This document shows, piece by piece, positions 1 through 5,191 of a stretch of DNA of 9,830 nucleotides. The translations under genes were made by a program, and so were the position numbers. Under the pieces are notes generated by a model. That model saw only the letters and a list, made by a program, of their open reading frames with translations. It did no database searches and was not told the DNA's origin. Source of the DNA: JBNJEA01 sp051745395 (GTDB lineage: Bacteria > Desulfobacterota > Desulfobacteria > Desulfobacterales > Desulfosalsimonadaceae); NCBI GenBank assembly GCA_051745395.1, contig JBNJEA010000112.1:1-9830 (forward strand), in the 5' to 3' direction. Numbering within the stretch: the first letter of the stretch is position 1; every line of letters starts with the position of its first letter.

Positions 1-76
1 TATGGAACGTGATCCCGTCGAGTATGGGCGTACCCCCAATGCCCCACGTCACGTCTTTCATGCCGATCAATGCCAT
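1..76 (-). CDS. ABC-F family ATP-binding protein, N-terminal fragment (partial)
   Basis: Only the first 25 codons are inside the window; the gene continues past base 1. Read on the minus strand from ATG at 76-74, the peptide starts MALIGMKDVTW and continues to TPILDGITF. This matches the opening strand of ABC-F ATPases (Uup/EttA type), where a short beta strand and 'xPLLDxxxL' precede the Walker A loop. ABC-F proteins are soluble tandem-ATPase proteins that act on ribosomes, and some give antibiotic resistance. The Walker motifs lie outside the window, so an ABC transporter ATPase subunit is not excluded. A GAAG at 83-86 (minus strand) lies 6 nt before ATG and could be a weak ribosome site; an internal ATG at codon 6 is an alternative start. 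It lies downstream of yceH on the same strand, with the octamer array in its leader. Confidence 0.65.
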   Translation of the reverse strand, partial: MALIGMKDVTWGIGGTPILDGITFH

Positions 77-95
77 GGTTTACTTCGCTTGCCGC

Positions 96-231
96 TCTCA
101 GTTCCTCAGTCCCTCAGTGCCTCAGTGCCTCAGTCCCTCAGTGCCTCAGTCCCTCAGTGCCTCAGTCCCTCAGTGCCTCAGTCCCTCAGTGCCTCAGCCC
201 CTCAGTGCCTCAGTCCCTCAGTGCCTCAGCC
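96..231. repeat. Octamer tandem array (CCTCAGTS), 16 exact-length units plus one degenerate
   Basis: Sixteen consecutive 8-bp units run from 104 to 231 with no spacers. Each is CCTCAGT followed by C or G, except two units (192-199 and 224-231) that read CCTCAGCC. A degenerate unit, TCTCAGTT, precedes them at 96-103. C-ending and G-ending units mostly alternate, giving a 16-bp higher-order period. The array starts 20 nt before the ABC-F start codon and ends 7 nt from the yceH stop, filling that gap. On the minus-strand transcript each unit reads GACTGAGG or CACTGAGG, so a GAGG occurs every 8 nt. The plus strand has no stop codon in any frame across the array, which creates spurious ORFs there. 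Copy number is likely unstable through slippage (inference). Confidence 0.97.
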
Positions 232-238
232 CCTTCCC

Positions 239-907
239 TTACTCAAACTCCGCCTTAAAAGCCCGAAACTCCTCCCGCAGTTGATCCAACTGCCCGGAAA
301 GCTCGCGCACCTGCTCCTCCAGGGCGGCGATGCGGGCGGTTCCGCCGGCGGGGGCCTGCACGTCGCCGGCGGCAACCGAAGTATCTCCGGCAGCTTCGGC
401 TTCCTCGTCGACTTCGGCGAACCGGTGGGCATAGCGGTTTTCCTTGTGGCCGGGGCGCCGGGGCAGCCGGGTGACAAACGGCCCCTTTTCATGTTCCGCT
501 AATTTCGTCAGCGTGTATTCGACTTCCCGCACGCCCTGGAATTCGATCAGGCGGGAGGCCCTTGTGCGCAGTTCACCCGGCGTCTGGGGACCGCGCAGCA
601 GCAACTCGCAGAGGATGGCCAGTTGCCGCCTGGAAAAATCGGCAAAATCATGTAAGTTGTGCTCGTATTTCGACGCCCGGCTGCCAGGGGTGCGGACTTG
701 CCAGACCAGCCGCTGCTCGCGCAGCGAATTCAGGGCCGGTTCCACTTCCGATGATTCCAGGCTGAAAACCGGGTGCCGGTTGTTTTTCTGGTTGCAGGCA
801 TTGACCAGGGCATTTAACGTCAGCGGGTAGTAGTCCGGCGTGGCCATCTGCTTTTCGATCAATGCCCCGAGAATTCGCATCTCGATCGGGTTTAACGTGA
901 CATCCAT
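239..907 (-). CDS. yceH: YceH-like UPF0502 (DUF480) double winged-helix protein
   Basis: The protein has 222 residues, close to the usual ~215 of the UPF0502/DUF480 family. Family signatures are visible in order: LGALIEKQMATPDYYPLTLN (13-32), NACNQKNNRHPV (36-47), KYEHN (80-84), LLLRGPQTPGELRTR (102-116), and LPRRPGHKENRYAHRF (148-163). These form two winged-helix domains, which suggests nucleic acid binding, but the cellular role is not established. Residues 164-190 are an Ala/Gly/Glu-rich linker. Residues 191-222 form a likely short coiled coil (heptad Leu/Val pattern in ARIAALEEQVRELSGQLDQL). The ATG at 907-905 has AGGGA 8 nt upstream (916-920). It lies 50 nt after rnhA on the same strand, so co-transcription is plausible. 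Confidence 0.93.
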   Translation of the reverse strand: MDVTLNPIEMRILGALIEKQMATPDYYPLTLNALVNACNQKNNRHPVFSLESSEVEPALNSLREQRLVWQVRTPGSRASKYEHNLHDFADFSRRQLAILCELLLRGPQTPGELRTRASRLIEFQGVREVEYTLTKLAEHEKGPFVTRLPRRPGHKENRYAHRFAEVDEEAEAAGDTSVAAGDVQAPAGGTARIAALEEQVRELSGQLDQLREEFRAFKAEFE

Positions 908-931
908 GGGTTTTGTCCCTGTTTAAATTTA

Positions 932-949
932 CAATTTTCAATTTTCAAT
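932..949. repeat. Short AT-rich direct repeat between rnhA and yceH
   Basis: CAATTTTCAATTTTCAAT contains the heptad ATTTTCA in tandem inside the otherwise GC-rich 50-bp gap. On the minus strand it reads ATTGAAAATTGAAAATTG, about 25 nt before the yceH start. A TTGAAA (943-948) with a TAAACA 17 nt on resembles a promoter. However, the transcript would then start after the yceH Shine-Dalgarno sequence, so I do not call one. Confidence 0.5.
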
Positions 950-957
950 GATCGGCA

Positions 958-1656
958 TCAGGCCTCATACCCCCGATCCGCCGGCAGCCCTTCCTGCCGG
1001 GCGGCATTGGTGGCCAGGTGATCACACCGCTCGTTTTCCGTGGTGCCGGCATGCCCTTTGACCCAGACAAACTGCACGTCATGATACTCAATCAATTTCA
1101 AAAGCTTTTCCCATAAATCGCTGTTTAACGCCGGGTTGCCGTCGCCCTTGGTCCAGTTCCGGGACCGCCACTTGCGGGCCCATCCCTTGGTCACCGCGTC
1201 GACCACGTATTTGGAATCGCTGTAAAGGGTCACCCGGGCCGGCTTTTGCAGTGCCTGCAAGCCCACGATACACGCCAGAATTTCCATCCGGTTGTTGGTG
1301 GTCCACCGGTAGCCGCCGGAAAACTCCTTGCGGCCGTCGCCGTTTAAAATCACCGTCCCGTAGCCGCCCGGACCGGGATTGTTGATACAGCCGCCGTCCG
1401 TGTAAATAACGACATCACCCGGCCGGGGGGCGGCCGGGTGCCCGTTTTTCGACTCTCCGGACTTTTGCGGCCGGGCCGGCGCCGTTTCCGGGTCCTCCAG
1501 CCATTGCCGGGCTTCTTCCCGGGTTGGAAAACCGCGGTAAAGGGCATTTTTGACCCCCCGTACCTGGACTTCAGCGCCGTTTGCGCCGAACCAATCGGTA
1601 TAAATACCCGGTACATGCCCACGGGCCACTGCGTAAAATTTTTTTCGTTTCGCCAT
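958..1656 (-). CDS. rnhA: Ribonuclease HI with N-terminal hybrid-binding domain
   Basis: The enzyme cleaves the RNA strand of RNA-DNA hybrids and so removes primers and R-loops in the cytoplasm. The protein has 232 residues. Residues 6-52 form a hybrid-binding (caulimovirus viroplasmin-like) domain: KFYAVARGHVPGIYTDW, then YRGFPTREEARQWL. A low-complexity linker (about 55-80) leads to the catalytic domain. The four acidic metal ligands are visible: D87 in YTDGGCINNPGPGGYG, E125 in NNRMEIL, D147 in LYSDSKYV, and D212 in NERCDHLA; the mobile-loop His is H202 in KGHAGTTEN. This is the eukaryotic-type layout also found in many bacteria, longer than the ~155-residue E. coli enzyme. I chose ATG at 1656-1654 because GGAG (1663-1666) lies 6 nt upstream and the hybrid-binding domain begins just after; the in-frame ATG 24 nt earlier has no such support. 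It is divergent from the UPF0182 gene. Confidence 0.95.
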   Translation of the reverse strand: MAKRKKFYAVARGHVPGIYTDWFGANGAEVQVRGVKNALYRGFPTREEARQWLEDPETAPARPQKSGESKNGHPAAPRPGDVVIYTDGGCINNPGPGGYGTVILNGDGRKEFSGGYRWTTNNRMEILACIVGLQALQKPARVTLYSDSKYVVDAVTKGWARKWRSRNWTKGDGNPALNSDLWEKLLKLIEYHDVQFVWVKGHAGTTENERCDHLATNAARQEGLPADRGYEA

Positions 1657-1790
1657 TGACTGCTCCGTTAAAAACAACAAACCCTTTTATTTAAGATAGT
1701 TATCCGAAAAAATCCAGTTCTCTACTCTGGTCAGCAAATAAAATTGGCGTACAAGCCAAGTCATAACCCAAAAAGAACATCGCCTCGCCC

Positions 1791-1866
1791 GTCATGCCTG
1801 CGGAGGCAGGCATCCAGTTTTCCAGATGGCAAGAAAGCCCTGGTTGCCTGCCTCCGCAGGCATGAC
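1791..1866. repeat. Nested palindromic element (22-bp perfect inverted repeat, 32-nt loop)
   Basis: The left arm 1791-1812 (GTCATGCCTGCGGAGGCAGG plus CA) is perfectly reverse-complementary to the right arm 1845-1866. Each arm is also a small palindrome: ATGCCTGC/GCAGGCAT around GGAG on the left (1794-1813), and TGCCTGC/GCAGGCA around CTCC on the right (1845-1862). Imperfect complementarity extends outward (AAAAAGAAC near 1771-1779, CTCTTTTTG near 1881-1887). The sequence resembles the widespread 'GTCATGCCTGC...GCAGGCATGAC' family of REP/MITE-like intergenic palindromes found in many Proteobacteria (family recall, not a search). It lies upstream of both flanking genes and so is not their terminator. 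Confidence 0.9.
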
Positions 1867-1939
1867 AGACGTAGCAAATTGCTCTTTTTGTTAAGTCTGA
1901 GCAGCTCATGATGCCTTGATCCAGCACCCTAAATCCTAA

Positions 1940-1954
1940 CCGGAATATTTCCGG
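1940..1954. promoter_or_regulatory. 15-bp dyad CCGGAA-TAT-TTCCGG, possible operator
   Basis: Perfect 6-bp arms flank a 3-bp centre, in the divergent region between rnhA and the UPF0182 gene. The size and symmetry fit a dimeric regulator site, but nothing here identifies a regulator. It lies about 230 bp upstream of the candidate UPF0182 promoter, so chance occurrence is quite possible. Confidence 0.25.
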
Positions 1955-2171
1955 ATAACCAGATTATTAAATTTATAACACGAATGAAGCCGGGAAAACA
2001 ACGTCGTTGATCCATGCCGTTTTCGGCTCAATACGGATTTTCCTTCGGGATTGTAAATGTGAAGCGTCAGCCAAGAAAAAATATTGTAAAAACTTGACAT
2101 GTCGTTTAATCTCGCCGGCAAGGACAATAAAATCAACAGGAATCTGCAGGAACCTGTAACCGGATCCGGGG

Positions 2172-2199
2172 TTGTCAAGCCCGGCCATACCGATAATAT
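2172..2199 (+). promoter_or_regulatory. Candidate sigma70-type promoter for the UPF0182 gene
   Basis: TTGTCA (2172-2177) is followed after 16 bp by TAATAT (2194-2199), close to the TTGACA/TATAAT consensus and located in a locally AT-rich stretch. Transcription would start near 2206, giving a leader of about 110 nt that contains the hairpin at 2252-2268. A second hexamer, TTGACA at 2094-2099, has no well-placed -10 partner. Confidence 0.4.
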
Positions 2200-2251
2200 T
2201 TTAACCGAAAGTGCGTTGGGGAAATTGTCAGTGTGAAACACCGGCATGCGA

Positions 2252-2268
2252 CAATCGGCAACCGATTG
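2252..2268 (+). promoter_or_regulatory. Leader hairpin or operator CAATCGG-caa-CCGATTG
   Basis: Perfect 7-bp inverted arms flank a 3-nt centre, 48 nt upstream of the UPF0182 start codon. If the promoter at 2172-2199 is real, this lies in the 5' untranslated region and would fold as a tight hairpin. As DNA it could equally be a repressor half-site pair. It has no T-run, so it is not an intrinsic terminator. Confidence 0.35.
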
Positions 2269-2316
2269 AACGCCTTTACCGCAGAGCTTGAGCGACGACG
2301 GAACGGGAGATCATAC

Positions 2317-4947
2317 ATGAAAAAATGGAAAAAGTGGCTCGGCATCGTGCTGGGAATCGCAGTGATTTTCGGTATCGCCGACATCGCGTTTTACTTTTTC
2401 TTCCTCGACTTCGTGGTGGATTGGTGGTGGTTTAGCTCCCTCGATTACGGGGGATATTTTTTCCTGCGCCTGGTTTACCGCTACCTGGTATTTCTCGGCG
2501 TCACCCTGGTCTTTTTTTTGGTGTTTTTCCTGAACTTCTGGATCGCCTCCCGGTTTCTCGGCGCGACCAAACCAAAGATGTCCACCGGAAAACAATCGAA
2601 ACGATTCTCCCGAATGCTGGAGATGTTTCGCACCGGCTCGCTTACACTCTACACGCCGCTTTCCCTGGTGCTGGCCATCTTCGTGGCCTTTCCGCTGTTT
2701 GAAAAATGGCAGACGTTTCTGTTTTACCTCTTTGCCCCCGACGCCGGGGTTGCCGACCCGGCCTACGGCAAGGACGTCGGCTTCTACCTGTTTGCCTATC
2801 CGCTCTACAGCATCCTGGAACAGCGCCTGCTGTATGCCTTTATCATTCTGCTGGCCGCATCGCTTCTTTTATACTGGATCGAACGCCGGATGCTTTCCAA
2901 AACGGAGCATTCCCTGCCGCGCGGGGCGAAAATTCACCTAAACATCCTGGCGGTCATCGCCATCGCCCTTTTCGGGTGGCAGTTTTTCCTCCGCCGATAT
3001 GCCCTGCTCTACAGCACCGAGCACATGCCCCTTTTTTTCGGGCCGGGCTTTACCCAGATGAATGTCACCCTGCCGCTGATCTGGGCCGGGCTGGCGGCCT
3101 GGCTCCTGGCGGCGGTCTCCGTACTGTTTTTCATCAACAAACGCAAAAGATTCATTCCCGCCGGCGCCCTGACCCTGGTCTTTGTGGCGATTTTAGGCCT
3201 GCTCAACACCGACTTTTTAACCAACCAGGTCCAGAAATACCTGGTGCTGCCCAATGAACCGGCCCGGGAGGCGCCGTATATCAAAAACAGCGTCGAGGCC
3301 ACCCTGGCGGCCTACAACCTCGCCGATGTCGAAACCCGCAAATTCGACGTCCAGACGTTTCCCTGGACCGAAACCGCCGCAGATATCCAGAAAAACATTG
3401 AAAACATCCCGGTCTGGGACCGCCCCCTGCTCAACGCGGTCTACGATGAACTCCAGAGCATCCGTCCCTATTACAATTTCACCGATACCGACGTGGACCG
3501 ATACAACGTCGATGACAGCCTGCAGCAGGTCAACCTGGCCGCCCGGGAAATCGATTTGTCCAAAATGCCGGCATCCTCGCGGAACTGGACCAACGAGCAC
3601 CTGCAATACACCCATGGCTACGGCCTGGTCATGACCCCGGCGGCGCAGAGCGGCCGGCAGTTTATGAAATGGTATATCAAGGGCATATCCCCGCGATCGG
3701 ACTACGGGCTGGAAGTCGAGGAGCCCGCCATTTACTTCGGCCAGATGGATCACAACTACGTGATCGCCCCCAATGAAGTCGGCGAAATGGACTATCCCAA
3801 AGGCAACGGATTTGCCACTTCCCACTATGAGGGAAAAGCCGGGGTGCCGATCAACTCGGTTTTCCGCAAACTGCTGTTTTCGATCTATTTCAACGATCGA
3901 AATATTCTTTTCACAACCAAAACCCACGACAACAGCAAAATCCTGTTCCGGCGCAACTTCGAAGAAGCCATCGACATCATCACCCCGTTTTTCGAACGCG
4001 ACCGCGATCCCTATTTGGTGCTTACCTCCGAGGGCCTGTTCTGGATCCAGGACGCCTACACGAAATCGCGCTGGTACCCCAACGCCGCCCGGTATGACGG
4101 CGAGCACAACTATATCCGCAACTCCGTCAAAATCGTAATCGACGCCTACAACGGCACCATCGACTACTATATCGCCGATGATGACGATCCGATCATCAAC
4201 GCCTATGACCGGATGTATCCCGGCCTGCTCAAATCCATGGACCGGATGCCCGAGGCCCTGAAAAAGCATATCCGCTATCCGCGCGATATTTTCAAGACCC
4301 AGATGGACATTTACAAGAAATACCACCAGAAAGACCCGGGCACGTTCTACCGGGAAGAAGACATGTGGGAATTTGCGGAAAAAACCACCGGCGACAGCCA
4401 AGACGCCGGGGCGCAGGAAATGGAGCCCTATTACCTGACCTTGAACCTGATCGAAAAAGAGCGCCAGGAATTTCTGCTGCTGGCCCCCATGAGCCCGCAA
4501 AACCGCTCCAATCTCCGGTCGCTGGTCATTGCCGGCTGCGACGAAGAGCATTACGGCAAATTCTATGTATACAGTTTCCCAAAGGGCGAGCAGGTATACG
4601 GACCGGGGCAGATCAACGCCTTAATCGACCAGGACACCACCATTTCCCAACAATTGACCCTGTGGAACCAGATGGGCTCAGAGGTCACGCGGGGCCGAAT
4701 GATCATTTTGCCCATCGGCAACATGGTCTTCTACATCCAGCCCGTCTACCTGACCGCGGCCTCCAAGCTAAAAATCCCGCAACTCCAACGGTTGATCGTC
4801 ACTCAGGGCAACGTGGTGGCCATGGATGTATCGCTGGCCAAAGCATTTAACAAAATCGAAAAACGACTCAAAGCCGACAGCCAGCTCGTGCCGACGGCAG
4901 TCGGCCCCGGCCCGGCGGAAACTTCCGAAGAGGCCGGGAAAAATTGA
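2317..4947 (+). CDS. UPF0182 family membrane protein (COG1615)
   Basis: The protein has 876 residues, typical of UPF0182, a widespread family of unknown function. The N-terminal third has seven hydrophobic segments, at roughly 7-30, 52-77, 112-128, 170-188, 206-224, 250-273 and 279-297. A large soluble, presumably extracytoplasmic, region follows. Family hallmarks are present: DWWWFSSL (35-42); QKYLVLPNEPAREAPYI (306-322) right after the last helix; YTHGYGLVMTP (431-441); YIRNSVKIVIDAYNG (599-613); DDDDPIINAY (621-630); MPEALKKHIRYPRDIF (644-659); and ILPIGNMVFYIQPVYL (797-812). The C-terminus is a short polar tail. ATG at 2317 is preferred over the in-frame ATG at 2233 because GGGAG (2305-2309) lies 7 nt upstream and the sequence starts with a KKWKKW membrane-start pattern. 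A repeat element begins almost at its stop codon. No catalytic motif is recognisable. Confidence 0.92.
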   Translation: MKKWKKWLGIVLGIAVIFGIADIAFYFFFLDFVVDWWWFSSLDYGGYFFLRLVYRYLVFLGVTLVFFLVFFLNFWIASRFLGATKPKMSTGKQSKRFSRMLEMFRTGSLTLYTPLSLVLAIFVAFPLFEKWQTFLFYLFAPDAGVADPAYGKDVGFYLFAYPLYSILEQRLLYAFIILLAASLLLYWIERRMLSKTEHSLPRGAKIHLNILAVIAIALFGWQFFLRRYALLYSTEHMPLFFGPGFTQMNVTLPLIWAGLAAWLLAAVSVLFFINKRKRFIPAGALTLVFVAILGLLNTDFLTNQVQKYLVLPNEPAREAPYIKNSVEATLAAYNLADVETRKFDVQTFPWTETAADIQKNIENIPVWDRPLLNAVYDELQSIRPYYNFTDTDVDRYNVDDSLQQVNLAAREIDLSKMPASSRNWTNEHLQYTHGYGLVMTPAAQSGRQFMKWYIKGISPRSDYGLEVEEPAIYFGQMDHNYVIAPNEVGEMDYPKGNGFATSHYEGKAGVPINSVFRKLLFSIYFNDRNILFTTKTHDNSKILFRRNFEEAIDIITPFFERDRDPYLVLTSEGLFWIQDAYTKSRWYPNAARYDGEHNYIRNSVKIVIDAYNGTIDYYIADDDDPIINAYDRMYPGLLKSMDRMPEALKKHIRYPRDIFKTQMDIYKKYHQKDPGTFYREEDMWEFAEKTTGDSQDAGAQEMEPYYLTLNLIEKERQEFLLLAPMSPQNRSNLRSLVIAGCDEEHYGKFYVYSFPKGEQVYGPGQINALIDQDTTISQQLTLWNQMGSEVTRGRMIILPIGNMVFYIQPVYLTAASKLKIPQLQRLIVTQGNVVAMDVSLAKAFNKIEKRLKADSQLVPTAVGPGPAETSEEAGKN

Positions 4948-4952
4948 TGCAC

Positions 4953-5143
4953 TCGTAAAAAGTCGATTTCAGGACGGCAAAGTAAAAAGTTCAAGATCCC
5001 CGAGAAGCGGGATCTCCGCTTCGCTCCGACAAGGCGCGCGAATCTCGAGGAATGAGGCGTACTTGGTCGTACGTTGAATGACGAGAGATGAAGCGCATCG
5101 AAGATCCCGAGCATCGGGGACGCAGATATTGGACTTTTTACGA
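4953..5143. repeat. ~190-bp imperfect palindromic repeat element with 12-bp inverted ends
   Basis: The element is bounded by perfect 12-bp inverted ends, TCGTAAAAAGTC (4953-4964) and GACTTTTTACGA (5132-5143). A second GTAAAAAGT copy lies inside at 4982-4990. The interior is a long imperfect inverted repeat: 4994-5015 (AGATCCCCGAGAAGCGGGAT plus CT, itself a hairpin) is largely complementary to 5102-5120 (GATCCCGAGCATCGGGGA). CGTAC/GTACG (5058-5073) lies near the centre. It starts 5 bp after the UPF0182 stop and ends before the rhlB ribosome site, so it fills the gap. It has no coding capacity for a transposase. Similar GTAAAAAGTC-ended units are, as I recall, dispersed in Desulfobacterales genomes; that makes it a non-autonomous MITE-like element (inference). 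Confidence 0.8.
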
Positions 5144-5170
5144 AGCCGTCAAAAATACGAAAACAAAGCA

Positions 5171-5175
5171 AGGAG
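5171..5175 (+). promoter_or_regulatory. Distant Shine-Dalgarno sequence of rhlB
   Basis: AGGAG lies 16 nt before the only plausible ATG (5192), longer than the usual 5-9 nt. No ATG, GTG or TTG occurs in frame between them. The next in-frame ATG upstream (5078) lies inside the repeat element and would add 38 residues encoded by it. Initiation at 5192 may therefore be weak, or the start may use unstructured A-rich sequence instead. Confidence 0.5.
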
Positions 5176-5191
5176 CAAATCCCGAACCAAA

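Larger units (their letters stand above)
1657..2316. other. Divergent intergenic region between rnhA and the UPF0182 gene
   Basis: About 660 bp without a supported gene, more AT-rich than its flanks. From left to right it holds: the leader of rnhA (1657 to about 1760, no convincing promoter hexamers); a 22-bp perfect inverted repeat (1791-1866); a 15-bp dyad (1940-1954); a candidate rightward promoter (2172-2199); and a leader hairpin (2252-2268). A 71-codon minus-strand reading frame at 1973-2188 starts with MAGLDNPG and ends PASFVL. It has no Shine-Dalgarno sequence and no family I recognise, so it is not called as a gene; it could be a decayed remnant. Both flanking genes must be driven from here unless an upstream repeat element supplies a promoter. 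Confidence 0.7.

Noticed and set aside
96..231. Octamer array as a CRISPR array
   Set aside because: The units are 8 bp with no variable spacers; this is a simple tandem repeat.
2..502. Plus-strand 166-codon frame with repeated SVPQSLSA peptides
   Set aside because: The octamer unit has no stop codon in any plus-strand frame, so long frames arise automatically. The rest of this frame is antisense to yceH, and there is no ribosome site or recognisable domain.
920..948. TTGAAA-17-TAAACA as a promoter for yceH
   Set aside because: The predicted start of transcription would fall after the yceH Shine-Dalgarno sequence, so it does not make sense for that gene.
1700..1927. Minus-strand 75-codon frame containing WMPASAGMTG
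   Set aside because: It is translated from the palindromic repeat. This peptide type is a familiar artefact of REP-like elements.
1973..2188. Minus-strand 71-codon frame beginning MAGLDNPG
   Set aside because: It has plausible composition but no Shine-Dalgarno sequence and no recognised family, and an overlapping longer frame is equally open. Possibly a gene remnant; not called without homologues.
3217..4551. Minus-strand 444-codon frame opposite the UPF0182 gene
   Set aside because: It is antisense to a clearly conserved protein. Its Val/Gly/Asp-rich composition is a shadow of the GC-rich codon pattern.
5078..5191. Upstream ATG extending rhlB by 38 residues
   Set aside because: These codons lie largely inside the repeat element, and homologous helicases do not need them. 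Kept only as a remote alternative.
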